From: CAZAMB01 sp964486335
GTDB taxonomy: Bacteria; Planctomycetota; Phycisphaerae; UBA1845
Assembly: GCA_964486335.1 (NCBI GenBank)
Contig: CAZAMB010000018.1
Span: forward strand, 35,644 to 99,643
Reading direction: 5' to 3'
Length of the DNA: 64,000 bases
The notes beneath the pieces were generated by a model that worked only from the letters and a program-made list of their open reading frames with translations, was not told the DNA's origin and searched no databases. Below are positions 24,868 through 34,349 of this stretch, one piece after another (positions within the stretch are counted from its first letter, which is position 1; every line of letters starts with the position of its first letter). Position numbers and translations under genes: made by a program.

Positions 24868-26550
24868 TCATTCCGGGGAGGGTTTCAGCGCGATGCGGAT
24901 TTCCTGCAAGAGCTGATCGACTTTGAACGGCTTGAAGAGGACCGCGGCCAACCCTTCGCGCCGGGCCCGCACGATCGAATGGTTGGGGTCATATCCGAAG
25001 CCGGTCGTCAGGATCACGGGGGTCTTGGGATTGGCGATCTTGGCGGCCGCAAACACCTCATACCCGTTCTTGATCGGCATCTTGATGTCACTCAGTACCA
25101 GGTCAAACGATTCGGACTGCAACAGCTCGATGGCCGTCGCGCCGTCCGAAGCCGTCTGAACAAGACATCCATATCCGGTGAGGACGTCTCGAATCGTCTC
25201 GCGGATCACGTCTTCGTCGTCGACCAGCAGGACGCGGCGCGTGTCGAGAATCGGGTCGCGGCGTCGCTGGGGTCCGGAGCGTTCCACGATGACGCCGGGA
25301 CGTGGCTGCGTCAGGGTCTTAATCGTGTCGCGGATTTTCACCGCGTTTTCCGAGATGGTGCGTAGCCGATGGCGCAAGTCATCATGGCCGATGTAATCCT
25401 CGACCAGACTTTCGATGTCGGTCAGGATGTCGTTGACCGGCGCGGTGATCTCGGCCATGACGTTTCGGCCAATTTGTCCCGTCGTCGCCTGTCGCTCGGA
25501 AACGAGCAGCGTCAGGAAATGCAGTGCGAGTGCCACGTATCGCCCATAAATCTCGGCAAGCTGGCGGTCTTCATCCGAAAACGCCGCGGGCGTCGCACTT
25601 TCGAAGTTCGCGACGCCCACCAGTTGTTCGTGCAGAAAGAGCGGAATCGTCAGCGACGACCTCGCCCCTTCCAGGCCCGGGCGATAACGCGGATCACGCG
25701 TCACGTCAGTGCAGATATGGCTCTTGCGGCGGGCCGCGACAAATCCGCAAATGCCGTTTCCTTCGGCACAAGCAAACAACTCCCCGCCGGGGGCGTCGCA
25801 CGGCGTGCCTGAACCGAGCACGAAATCCAATCGGTTGGATTGAGGATCGAGAAGGCGAATCTCGAAGTGCTCGAATTGAAGCAGATCACGAGTGCAGCGG
25901 AGTATCTTTTGTTCCAACAGCGAAAGGCGTTCGTGGGGTTCAAGGCGGGAGAATTGTTCACCATCAAGGCTCAGGAGGTCCCGACCGGCGCGGTCGATCG
26001 AGTCGACTCTCTCGCGCCATCGCTCGGCCCCAGTGACATCCCACACCACCGCGACGACGTGCGTCACCCGCCGTTGTCCATCGATGATCGGCGTGGTCGT
26101 AATCTCATATCGCCCGCCCGCGTCCGTGGTCAATCGGTGACGTCGACGTGCCGGTGGAGCGCTGGAAGAGATGCTTTCTCCTGCCCGGAGAATGGAGTCG
26201 AGACAATGCCGCCGTGTCTGCTCCCGCACGGATTGCGCAAGTTCAAGGAAACGCGGGTTCATCCATGCCAGGGCACCGTTGTCGGCGACCAGGCACACTC
26301 CCTGAGGCATCGACGCCAGCGCCGACTGCGCTTCCTGCGCGGGGGACGAGCTGCAAAGGGCCGACAGAGACTCGGATCCGGACACAACCGCATCAAAATC
26401 GCACAACCGAAGCGTGTACAAAACCGCATCAAGCGTTTCGGCGCGTTCGATTTGCGCGCCGATATCAGCGAAACCCATCATCTCGTCCGCGGCGAGGTCT
26501 TCACCGACGACGAGAATCTTGAACAATCGTGTCTCACTTAAGGTCGTCAT
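24868..26550 (-). CDS. PAS-GAF-receiver signalling protein
   Basis: A 560-residue cytoplasmic regulator. Order: a degenerate N-terminal receiver-like segment (KILVVGEDLAADEMM), a PAS domain (about 75-180, GVCLVADNGALAWMNPRFLEL), a GAF domain (about 210-345, with HICTDVTRDPRYRPGLEGA), a helical dimerisation-like region (EITAPVNDILTDIESLVEDYIGH) in which no kinase His or ATPase domain follows, and a C-terminal receiver (RRVLLVDDEDVIRET, Asp in VLSDIKMPIKNG, Lys in VLFKPFKVDQ). It looks like a histidine kinase that has lost its catalytic domain. No cognate kinase is adjacent. Confidence 0.8.
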   Translation of the reverse strand: MTTLSETRLFKILVVGEDLAADEMMGFADIGAQIERAETLDAVLYTLRLCDFDAVVSGSESLSALCSSSPAQEAQSALASMPQGVCLVADNGALAWMNPRFLELAQSVREQTRRHCLDSILRAGESISSSAPPARRRHRLTTDAGGRYEITTTPIIDGQRRVTHVVAVVWDVTGAERWRERVDSIDRAGRDLLSLDGEQFSRLEPHERLSLLEQKILRCTRDLLQFEHFEIRLLDPQSNRLDFVLGSGTPCDAPGGELFACAEGNGICGFVAARRKSHICTDVTRDPRYRPGLEGARSSLTIPLFLHEQLVGVANFESATPAAFSDEDRQLAEIYGRYVALALHFLTLLVSERQATTGQIGRNVMAEITAPVNDILTDIESLVEDYIGHDDLRHRLRTISENAVKIRDTIKTLTQPRPGVIVERSGPQRRRDPILDTRRVLLVDDEDVIRETIRDVLTGYGCLVQTASDGATAIELLQSESFDLVLSDIKMPIKNGYEVFAAAKIANPKTPVILTTGFGYDPNHSIVRARREGLAAVLFKPFKVDQLLQEIRIALKPSPE

Positions 26551-26778
26551 GCTTTAATCTTCTACACAACTTCCCCTGCCGCCATCATCTGGATTGTAGG
26601 CGCCAATGTCGTCCGTCTCCTCTACCACGCCCTCTACCCCATTTTCGGCATGAACCTGCTAGGATAATCGCACAAGCCCCTACAAAACAAGTGGTAAGCT
26701 CCGTTTTTCCCATCGCCGGGAGTCGGCCTTTCGGCGGAGTGAAGATTCACTGAACCAAATGTCCAAGCAATTCACCGA

Positions 26779-27462
26779 TCAGCGACGCTCGTTCACCGCT
26801 TTCGGTCGTCCTACTCGCGTTTCCGTACCGGCCAGGATCCTCGTGATGTTCGAACGGTGCCGCACAACCACCATAAGGGCTACTAGGAGTGCAAAAACCA
26901 CGAACGGCAGGTTTTCCCCTGTGGAACCGCCGCGCCGGAAAAGGAGCAAGATATAGAAAACGGGGAAAGACACTCCGCCGGCGAGCGATCCTACGGAGCT
27001 CATTCGTGTGAGGCCGAATCCTAATACCCACATTCCAAAAGATAAGAGCCCTGGATAAGTGAAGTCCGGAAAAATGCCCAATGTGACGCCCAGAGAAGTC
27101 GAAACCCCCTTGCCTCCCTTGAAACCAAGAAGGGGCGAGTAATTGTGACCGAGGATCGACGCCAGCCCGACCAGCAATCGGCAAATCATGACAAGGGTAT
27201 CGCCGGGGCCAGCGTCCGAAAATGATAAAATCGCAATTCCGCCAATGATCGTCGGAAACAGCCCCTTGAGCAGGTCGAGCAGGAATACGACAAAGAACCA
27301 TTTCCTTCCCAGAATTCGGCCGACATTCATCGCTCCGACGTTGCCGCTGCCGATGGCTCGCACGTCCAATCGGTGCAGCTTCCCAACCCATAACCCGAAC
27401 GGCATTCCTCCCAAGAGGAAACTCCCGACCAGGCATGCGGCGAAGACCATCCAGAAAGTCAT
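26779..27462 (-). CDS. plsY: glycerol-3-phosphate acyltransferase PlsY
   Basis: PlsY acylates glycerol-3-phosphate from acyl-phosphate to start phospholipid synthesis. The 227-residue protein has five to six hydrophobic helices and the three PlsY motifs: GSGNVGAMNVGR (usual GSGNxGATNxxR, here Thr replaced by Met), GHNYSPLLGFKGGKGV and the later SVGSLAGG segment. The C-terminus is VGRPKAVNERR. It is the last gene of the polysaccharide operon and starts in an ATGA overlap with the glycosyltransferase. Confidence 0.88.
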   Translation of the reverse strand: MTFWMVFAACLVGSFLLGGMPFGLWVGKLHRLDVRAIGSGNVGAMNVGRILGRKWFFVVFLLDLLKGLFPTIIGGIAILSFSDAGPGDTLVMICRLLVGLASILGHNYSPLLGFKGGKGVSTSLGVTLGIFPDFTYPGLLSFGMWVLGFGLTRMSSVGSLAGGVSFPVFYILLLFRRGGSTGENLPFVVFALLVALMVVVRHRSNITRILAGTETRVGRPKAVNERR

Positions 27463-28628
27463 CGATACTCCCCGTCCTGGCTTCGAACCTCCTCGTAAAG
27501 GCGCAACATGTCGGCCGCGTGTCGGGCCATACTGATTCGTTGACCTGGGTTTGATTCCGACCGAATCATTTGTGTTCGGAGTCCCGGGTCAAAAAGGCGC
27601 TCCACGCGCTCCGACAATTCGTCGGCGTCGGGTTCGTCGAGAACGAATCCGTTCACGCCGTCGCGGATCATTTCGGACGCGCCATCCCATCGCGTCGTGA
27701 TACAGGGCAGGTTGGACACGAGCGCTTCGAGCACGACGCGGCTGCACGGATCGTAATAGGTCGGGTGAACGAGCACGTCGGCGGCGTGGTAGAACTCGCG
27801 CACGCGATCGCTCGGTCCGATGAACGTCAGCGTTTTCGAGAGTCCAAGCGTTTCCGCCCGTCGATGCCATTGGGGCGTATCACCGCGCCCGATCACAATC
27901 GAGTAAAGCTCGCCGGCCTGCTTTCGGTGCAGCATCGCCATGGCTTGCAGCCACTGACCAACGCCCTTCAGCCGAAAGTTGTGGGCGACTTCCAGCACGA
28001 GCAGTGCAGTTGAAGGAATTCCGAACTCGGCTCGTATGGATCGGCGGTGGGCCGCACGTTGCGTGGGCTGCGTGGGGTCCGGGTCAACGCCGTTGTAAAT
28101 AAGGCGGATTCGTTCATCCGCGAGCGAGTAATGCCGTTTGAGCTGCCGAACGACGTAGTCGGAAATGGCGACGATCGTCGGCCCGTCCTGCTCGCCCATC
28201 AATTCGCGTTCCAGTCGAAGCATATATCGCTGCTTGATGTTAAACCGATTCGCAATGCGCTTCAGCTGTCGACCGGCATTGCTTTCGCGCAGCGCGACGT
28301 TTCGCTCGACCGTTTCGGCCACCGTTCCACCGCGAGGCTGGTAGATATCCGCGCCCCTGCACGGCGAAATGGCATGGACCACGTCGAACCGTTGTTCTCG
28401 AAGCATTCTCTCGACGCGAATGGCGAAGGTCATGCTACGTCGCGTGCGCGACATCGCCGCTCCGTTCATCGAATGAACGTGCAGCTCCGGCGCGGGCGAC
28501 GGACGGCTCCGCGTGAACAAATGAAGTTCGACGCCCGCGTCCATCAGGTGGTGCGTGAATTGCCGGGTCGAGGTTTCCGCTCCGCCGCGCCAGGAGTCCA
28601 TCCACTCCGAAATGATTGCAACCTTCAC
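27459..28628 (-). CDS. GT4 family glycosyltransferase
   Basis: A 389-residue GT-B enzyme. The N-terminal half has MDSWRGGAETSTRQFTHHL and DVVHAISPCRGADIYQPRGG; the C-terminal GT4 core has LLVLEVAHNFRLKGVGQWLQAM, LTFIGPSDRVREFYHAADVLVHPTYYDPC and LEALVSNLPCITT with the catalytic E-x7-E region. It resembles the lipopolysaccharide-core glucosyltransferases (RfaG/WaaG group), which fits its kinase neighbour. Donor and acceptor cannot be read. It overlaps both neighbours by ATGA. Confidence 0.85.
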   Translation of the reverse strand: MKVAIISEWMDSWRGGAETSTRQFTHHLMDAGVELHLFTRSRPSPAPELHVHSMNGAAMSRTRRSMTFAIRVERMLREQRFDVVHAISPCRGADIYQPRGGTVAETVERNVALRESNAGRQLKRIANRFNIKQRYMLRLERELMGEQDGPTIVAISDYVVRQLKRHYSLADERIRLIYNGVDPDPTQPTQRAAHRRSIRAEFGIPSTALLVLEVAHNFRLKGVGQWLQAMAMLHRKQAGELYSIVIGRGDTPQWHRRAETLGLSKTLTFIGPSDRVREFYHAADVLVHPTYYDPCSRVVLEALVSNLPCITTRWDGASEMIRDGVNGFVLDEPDADELSERVERLFDPGLRTQMIRSESNPGQRISMARHAADMLRLYEEVRSQDGEYR

Positions 28629-29533
28629 TGGTTTTCGCCAAATCGGCCGCGGCGGCGATCGCGCCTCTCCATGCTCAGCGACTTCCCGGCGATCCGATAG
28701 ACCAGCCGCCGCGCCGAACCGTCAAGTGTCCCCACCCCTAGGTAAAGTTTCAACCATCGAATCCTGTCCGCTCGACTGACCAGCCGTGCCGGTGCGGAGT
28801 AATTCAATGCCGCAAGGTCTTTGATGACCCAGCGCCTCATGCCGTGACGCGGCCGGATCATCCGTTGAAGGTCGATGAGTCGAAGAGAATCATCGCCATT
28901 GACGGCTGGATCGTGAAAGACATGGCAGAGGTAAAGGTCGCGATGCGCGAAGCCGCGTCCATGAAGTCGCGCAACCAACCGGGCGAGCGGTCGCAGCAAC
29001 ACTCGAATCCGTTGTCGGTCGCCCGCCGACCACCGGCCGGACCATCGTTCCAGCGATTCGCCGGGCACTGCCGCCGTCAGAATCGCACTTCGTATCTCCC
29101 GGCGGCCGTGGAACTCCTCTCCAAATGCCACGGGCTGCACCGCCGAAATGCCCTCGCGAGCGAGCTGGTTCATCCACTCCCATTCGACGCCGGCCACGCT
29201 TCGTGCCTCTGAGCCCGACTGTCGCACTTCGCGCCGTGCGGCAGGGGGCGCGTTCAGAAATCTCTTTAGATAGAAAGTCCGAGTGGATGCCCCGCATTGC
29301 ACCTCAATCCTCCGACGCTGCCGCCAGGATGGAAGTCCGGGCTTGTGCAAAGGCTCGCCCTGCGTCGTTGAGCAGATGGCATCCAGCGAATCCAGCCCGT
29401 TGGATCGAAGGATTGGCTCAAACTCCGGAACTATCAGCAGCTTATTACTTCGAATCAATCTGAAGTTGTCATTCTGCCGCGCGGCGCATGCAGCTTTGCC
29501 CTTCAGATTTTGAACCACGCCGGATAAGTCCAT
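28625..29533 (-). CDS. lipopolysaccharide-kinase-like protein (RfaP/WaaP/InaA family)
   Basis: A 302-residue member of the protein-kinase-like LPS core kinases that phosphorylate a heptose or Kdo. Key parts are YLKRFLN (ATP Lys), WEWMNQLAREGI (C-helix), HGRGFAHRDLYLCHVF (catalytic loop, HRDLY) and LRLIDLQRMI (in place of DFG). Pairing with a WaaG-like glycosyltransferase matches LPS inner-core loci and supports a gram-negative-type envelope. ATG 29533 is used; a TTG two codons earlier is possible. Neither has a strong ribosome site. Confidence 0.85.
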   Translation of the reverse strand: MDLSGVVQNLKGKAACAARQNDNFRLIRSNKLLIVPEFEPILRSNGLDSLDAICSTTQGEPLHKPGLPSWRQRRRIEVQCGASTRTFYLKRFLNAPPAARREVRQSGSEARSVAGVEWEWMNQLAREGISAVQPVAFGEEFHGRREIRSAILTAAVPGESLERWSGRWSAGDRQRIRVLLRPLARLVARLHGRGFAHRDLYLCHVFHDPAVNGDDSLRLIDLQRMIRPRHGMRRWVIKDLAALNYSAPARLVSRADRIRWLKLYLGVGTLDGSARRLVYRIAGKSLSMERRDRRRGRFGENQ

Positions 29534-29604
29534 CGCCAAAGCACCAGTTTACGATTTTGTCTAATGGTACGCGGATGGGGTCGGCCAGTCGAATGGTGAT
29601 GTGG

Positions 29605-30309
29605 TCAGGTAGGATCGGAATCCGAGCTTTCGCAAGCGAAGCAGCAGCGGATGGGCAATAGGACGGAGGGTGCATATCGTTTAGCCACCGGAGTGAAGTA
29701 TCGCGCAAGCAGCTCGCGCATTTCTCGAACGCCCCAGGCGTGGAGGTGATAATGATCGCCTCCCCACGAGATGCGACGAAACGGCGGCAGGGCCGTCAGA
29801 CCGGTCGCACGGATCAATCCCTTCAGCCGGTTCACGAGGGCATCATTCGGAAACGTGACCACGACCCGCCCGCTCGGCGCGAGAAGTCTTCGCATCTCCG
29901 ACAGCACCGATTCCGGATCGATCACGTGCTCCAGCACCTCCGAACAGATGATTCGATCGAACGATGCGTCCGCAAGACCGAGCGTATGAAGCTCGCCTTT
30001 CAGCAGTCGAACAGGGTAGCCGTCGAGGTTTCGCCGCGCCTTGGCCAGCATTTCTCCCGAAACGTCAACGCCGGTTAGCGCGCATTGCGGAAACATTCGA
30101 AGGACGTGCCCGCCACCGCATCCGACTTCGAGCACTCGATCGCCGGGACGAGCGGCGAGCAGATCGCGAATGCGCCGAAGCCGAATGCTCTCAATCCAGC
30201 GAATCAAAAGCCCCGATCGAGCGTAATAATCGTCGATGTCGTGTTCGCGCGAGAACGCATCGTTCCACTCTTCGACGTTCGACGTGGTGATGGGCTTTCC
30301 CGCGATCAC
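29605..30309 (-). CDS. class I SAM-dependent methyltransferase
   Basis: A 234-residue methyltransferase: SAM-binding motif I DRVLEVGCGGGHVLRM, acidic strand ALTGVDVSGEMLAKA, motif IV FDRIICSEVLEHVIDP. It starts with GTG in a GTGA overlap with the GT2 gene. The substrate is likely a lipid or sugar of the cluster, by context only. Confidence 0.8.
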   Translation of the reverse strand: MIAGKPITTSNVEEWNDAFSREHDIDDYYARSGLLIRWIESIRLRRIRDLLAARPGDRVLEVGCGGGHVLRMFPQCALTGVDVSGEMLAKARRNLDGYPVRLLKGELHTLGLADASFDRIICSEVLEHVIDPESVLSEMRRLLAPSGRVVVTFPNDALVNRLKGLIRATGLTALPPFRRISWGGDHYHLHAWGVREMRELLARYFTPVAKRYAPSVLLPIRCCFACESSDSDPT

Positions 30310-31127
30310 GCATTCGCTCCGGCGCTGTCCGTCATCGAGGCGGCCAGGAACCAGTCGCGTTGCTTTCGCATCGAACGCGAAAGGTGCCAGGTCTCACGGC
30401 GGAATCGGATCATCTCGCGAATGATGCGCAGGGAAACGAGAATCGGGAACCGGCTCAGGAACGAAGTTCCCGCGTGCCGCGCGTCGAATTCCGTGTCCAC
30501 TTCCGTAATTCCGTATCCGCGCACGCCCGCCGCCGCGCCGACAAAGCTCTGGAAATATCGGTACCCGCCGTCATTGCGAAGAAGTTCATTCATGACTTCG
30601 CGCCGAGCCAGCAGAAAACCGGATTTGTTGTCGCGCAGCCGCATTCCGAAAACGAAGTTCAACAAGAGGTTCAGCCCCCGGCTGAAGAGACGGCAGCGCC
30701 GCACGCCGCGCACGGGATGACGCACGGCCTGCACCAGTTCCGGAACGTCCCGAAGATACGCCCGGTAAAGTTTTTCGATATCCTCCGGGCGATTCTGAAG
30801 GTCCGCGTCGATCAGGCAAACCAATCGACCGGCGGATTGCTCCAGTCCGCTTTGCCACGCCGCCTCGATCCCGCGATTGGACTGGTGGCGGATGCCGTGA
30901 ACGCGGGAATCGGCCTGAACGCGAGCCGTAATCCTGTTCCATGTTTCGTCGCGGCTTCCGTCGTCCACCAGAAACAGTTGTCCGGCTATGCCAAGACTGT
31001 CGAACGTCGCAAGCGTTCGATCAACAAGCGCTTCGATATTGCCTTCCTCGTTGAAGCAGGGCGCGATGACCGACAGGACGACGTCTCCCATTGGACCGAT
31101 CGAGTTGAAAGGAAAACTGGAGCTCAT
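30306..31127 (-). CDS. GT2 family glycosyltransferase (DPM1/DPG synthase-like)
   Basis: A 273-residue GT-A enzyme with SVIAPCFNEEGNIEALVDRTL, LFLVDDGSRDETW, RGIEAAWQSGLEQSAGRLVCLIDADLQNRPEDI (the DxD-like DADLQ). It resembles polyprenyl-phosphate sugar transferases, but no C-terminal membrane helices are seen. ATG 31127 is fixed by GGAGGG nine bases upstream and the ATGA overlap with the asparagine-synthase-like gene. Confidence 0.82.
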   Translation of the reverse strand: MSSSFPFNSIGPMGDVVLSVIAPCFNEEGNIEALVDRTLATFDSLGIAGQLFLVDDGSRDETWNRITARVQADSRVHGIRHQSNRGIEAAWQSGLEQSAGRLVCLIDADLQNRPEDIEKLYRAYLRDVPELVQAVRHPVRGVRRCRLFSRGLNLLLNFVFGMRLRDNKSGFLLARREVMNELLRNDGGYRYFQSFVGAAAGVRGYGITEVDTEFDARHAGTSFLSRFPILVSLRIIREMIRFRRETWHLSRSMRKQRDWFLAASMTDSAGANA

Positions 31128-32857
31128 CGCAACGCCCTCCATGTGGTCGACGACGTTGCAGTGTGGGTTTCGGGTCCGGGCGCGGCGATGTTGCGAAGCG
31201 GGACGGTTTTCGGCTCTTCCACATCCGTCCGGCCCAGCATGTTGCGAATGCACTCGGCCGTCATGACGGCGTTCCAGTGCTTGCGATCAAAGCTGTGCGA
31301 GCCGTGCATCCATGCGTTGACCGGAGTCGGCAAGCCGTCCTTGACCGGCCGTCGCAGCACCAGCGATCCTTTCGGCAAAAGCGCTTCGGCGGCCTTGTGG
31401 ACGATCCACTTGCCGCGTCCATCGCGGAATCGAAGCGAGTCATCCAGCGAGAACGCGAACTCCACGAGTCGATGATCGAGAAACGGGCACCGATTCTCCA
31501 GGCTGTGGGCCATGCACATCCGATCCGCCATTTGCAGCAGCGGCTGGAGGAACACGCGGCTTTCAATGTAACAGAGGTTTTCGAGCGTCGATCGCCGTGC
31601 GCTCCAATGGTCGGTCAGGTACAACTTCATAAGGCCCGCCCCGACCAGTCCCGACCGCGACGCCATTCGGCAAAACCGATCGAGGTCCGACCCGTGATAG
31701 CGGTTGAGCATCGAGGAATAATGCCGCTGACGAGGATCGTCACTGAAGGAGCGGTCGCCCATCAGAAACTCCGTACGCGCGTAACCACCGAACAGCTCGT
31801 CCGATCCCTCCCCTGAGAGCACGACCTTGAATCCGCTTTCGTTCGCCGCCTTGGCCAGTCGATACAATGGAAAGACGCTGAAGGAACCCGTCGGCATCTC
31901 GAGATGACGACTCATGGCGGGAAGGTCGCGCAGAAACTGGTTGCGCGAGGGCCTTACATAGTGCGTCTCCACGCCTAGCCGCCCGACGAGGTCATCGACG
32001 TACGATTCTTCGTTGATCGTTTCACGAAACTCATCGAACTGGCACGTGAAGGAGCGTCCGATGCCGCTCAATCGTGCGATCAGTGACGAATCGAGACCGC
32101 CGGCAAGAAACAGCGTGATCGGGGCGTCGGCGCGCATCCGCAACCGAACCGAGTCTTCCAATAGCTCGATGAAGCGGTCGACGGCCTGGCGTTCGTCGGT
32201 GATCCGCTCGCCGATGGAATCGCCGATGTCCCAATAGGCCTGCGTTCGGCAGGTGCCGCGCTCGAGGTCATAGGAAAGGTAGTGTCCCGGCCGCAGTGAG
32301 AGAATGTCGCGATACAGCGTATGTTCGTTGAAACAGAACTCGAACAGTTCGAATAGTTCGTGCGTCGTGAATTCGAGTTGGCTGAATGCCTTGATTTCCG
32401 ACGCGAACTCGAACGACTCGCGCCGGCAGCGATAGAAAAACGGCTTTTGCCCCATCCGATCGCGGGCGCAGAAAAAGCGCCGACCGTCCCAGATCGCAAA
32501 CGCGAACATCCCGTTAAACCGGTGCAGACATTCCGCGCCCCATTGAAGGTAGGCGGTCAGAACGACTTCCGTGTCCGTCTGCGTCGTAAATCGCCAGCCG
32601 AGCGTTCGCAGCTCCGATCGAAGTTCAAGGTGGTTGTACACCTGCCCGTTAAAGACGATCGTCGCATTGCCGACGCGCAACGGAAGCTTGATGGGTCGGC
32701 GATCGACGATGTTCAGACGTGTCTGACCCAGCGCAATGACGCCGTAAGGGTCGGCGTTGATGGTCTCGAAGGCCTGTTGATCCGGACCGCGATGGCGCAG
32801 ATTTCGAAGGCTGTTTTCATCGAATCGCGTATTGATTCCGCCGAGGATTCCGCACAT
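31124..32857 (-). CDS. asnB: asparagine synthase (glutamine-hydrolysing)-like amidotransferase
   Basis: A 577-residue AsnB-type protein. The mature N-terminus is MCGILGG, so Cys2 is the class II glutaminase nucleophile, followed by LRHRGPDQQ and FNGQVYNHLELR. The C-terminal synthetase domain has AGGLDSSLIARL in place of the usual SGGxDS pyrophosphatase loop (Ser to Ala), and KVVLSGEGSDELFGGYAR. ATG 32857 is set by AAGGAAG upstream and the Cys2 rule. AsnB paralogues in polysaccharide loci often amidate a sugar acid or peptide rather than make asparagine, and the surroundings favour that. It lies two bases after the methyltransferase stop. Confidence 0.88.
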   Translation of the reverse strand: MCGILGGINTRFDENSLRNLRHRGPDQQAFETINADPYGVIALGQTRLNIVDRRPIKLPLRVGNATIVFNGQVYNHLELRSELRTLGWRFTTQTDTEVVLTAYLQWGAECLHRFNGMFAFAIWDGRRFFCARDRMGQKPFFYRCRRESFEFASEIKAFSQLEFTTHELFELFEFCFNEHTLYRDILSLRPGHYLSYDLERGTCRTQAYWDIGDSIGERITDERQAVDRFIELLEDSVRLRMRADAPITLFLAGGLDSSLIARLSGIGRSFTCQFDEFRETINEESYVDDLVGRLGVETHYVRPSRNQFLRDLPAMSRHLEMPTGSFSVFPLYRLAKAANESGFKVVLSGEGSDELFGGYARTEFLMGDRSFSDDPRQRHYSSMLNRYHGSDLDRFCRMASRSGLVGAGLMKLYLTDHWSARRSTLENLCYIESRVFLQPLLQMADRMCMAHSLENRCPFLDHRLVEFAFSLDDSLRFRDGRGKWIVHKAAEALLPKGSLVLRRPVKDGLPTPVNAWMHGSHSFDRKHWNAVMTAECIRNMLGRTDVEEPKTVPLRNIAAPGPETHTATSSTTWRALR

Positions 32858-32859
32858 GG

Positions 32860-33891
32860 TCAGATCTTCCTTGCCCGGCAGCTGATGCCCGCTTCCTGGA
32901 CGTCCCACGCCTGCACGTCCCAGCCTTCGGCGAACCACGCCCGAAACTCATCCGGCTCGAACCGAAAGCAGTGTTCCGGGTGGTACCAGTCGAAATTCAC
33001 GATGTTGTTCGTGAAGAAGTCGAACTCATCATTCCAGAAGCATTTGAAAACATGCCAGTGAAACAGCCGCTGAAGATCGATCGGGCCCTTCTTGATTCCC
33101 AGCGACGGAATGTCCTCAGGAATCTCAACGTTGATTCGAAGGTTCGCGAGCGTCTGACCCAGTTTGGTAATCGATTCGCACGTTGCCAGGGCTTCATCGG
33201 CCGGCAAGCCGCTGATTTGCGCGCGAACGAGATCATCCGTGAATTCGCGGATCGGTCCCTTCTTTCGATAGACGTAGCAGCACATCTGCCCGCCCGGCCG
33301 CAGCTTTCGCCCAAGGATGTCAAACGCCGCGCGTGGATCGGGCGTGTGGTGAATCACTTGATCGCAATTGATGAAATCGAAAAAGTTGTCGGGAAAAGGC
33401 AACCGGTGCAGGTCGGCGTGAACGAACACGATTCTCTGCTCCGCAATCTGTTTGCGCGCAACTTCAAGCGCCTCCCAGGCTGTGTCCACGGCATACACCG
33501 TCGCCGTGGAGTGCTCCGCGAAGTTCACTGCGTCGCGTCCAGAACCCGTTCCGGCATCAAGGATGCGCGCGCTGCCGCTAAGAAACAGCCGGAGGTTCTC
33601 CGCCTCAAAAAAACCGTAACGGTCCAGATACCATTGTGTGTAGAACCGCCGTGTATGTTCTCGATAGTACCGATGCTTGGCCCATTTCTGTGCGAACGAG
33701 TGGATGGTCTGGTCGTCCTTTGCTTCTTCGGCGACGAAGCTTGGGATGCCTTGCCGAATGGCGAAGGCGACAGACTCATCCCGTCTCAATTCCCCTGCGA
33801 CGATCTGTCCTCCCGATCTTTCGGCGGCGCGCAGCGTCAAGGGGGACAGTGTGTCAGGGCATACCAGTTCTTGAGGTGTTGCCGTGTTCAT
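32860..33891 (-). CDS. SAM-dependent methyltransferase with Trm112-like N-terminus
   Basis: A 343-residue protein, first of the polysaccharide operon. The N-terminus (ELVCPDTLSPLTLR) resembles the Trm112/UPF0434 module, though only one of the usual metal-binding Cys is present. The methyltransferase domain has RILDAGTGSGRDAVNFAEH, VYAVDTAWEALE and FDFINCDQVIHHTPDPRAAF. The long C-terminal part (WYHPEHCFRFEPDEFRAWF) occurs in methyltransferases that neighbour asparagine synthases in surface-polysaccharide loci. Confidence 0.78.
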   Translation of the reverse strand: MNTATPQELVCPDTLSPLTLRAAERSGGQIVAGELRRDESVAFAIRQGIPSFVAEEAKDDQTIHSFAQKWAKHRYYREHTRRFYTQWYLDRYGFFEAENLRLFLSGSARILDAGTGSGRDAVNFAEHSTATVYAVDTAWEALEVARKQIAEQRIVFVHADLHRLPFPDNFFDFINCDQVIHHTPDPRAAFDILGRKLRPGGQMCCYVYRKKGPIREFTDDLVRAQISGLPADEALATCESITKLGQTLANLRINVEIPEDIPSLGIKKGPIDLQRLFHWHVFKCFWNDEFDFFTNNIVNFDWYHPEHCFRFEPDEFRAWFAEGWDVQAWDVQEAGISCRARKI

Positions 33892-34349
33892 GAAAATCCC
33901 ACGTAAACAAGCTGAATGTCGGGCCCGGTCCGTCCAAGCCTTTGAAAGGCGTTCGAGCGGTCCGCAATGGATATTCGGACGTTATTGGGTGCTCCTTGAG
34001 GTCGGGAAAACCGGTTTGCCGATGCGATTTGTTACAATTGGCACATCATTGATTGGTAGGTTCCTACTGCCTATGGATCGCCTTTGCCCGTGGAAATGGC
34101 CTCGGTAGAATACGATTGGGATTAGCGAGCGTCGCGGAAAGTTGATCGATTCTCGAAATTCCGGGCGCCGCCGGCAGTCACGAATGCCGCGACGCGGTCG
34201 CGGCGTCGAGGCAATGAAGCCTCGATCGATTGCTCTGTAGACTCATGGGGAGCAAGTCGCGCATTGCGGCAATGCATACGGCGAAGCGATCGTCCGCGCC
34301 TGCCGATAATCAGAATGCGGTTTTTTGGGTTGAACGGAGAAGACACCAT
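33892..34349. other. intergenic region between divergent transcripts
   Basis: About 460 bases with no convincing gene. A possible plus-strand promoter is TTGATT (34049-34054), 17 bases, TATGGA (34072-34077), whose spacer holds the inverted repeat GTAGG-TT-CCTAC. A perfect hairpin GCCGCGAC-GCG-GTCGCGGC lies at 34186-34204 without a T-run. A leader of about 265 bases before the next gene would follow from this promoter. Confidence 0.4.
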
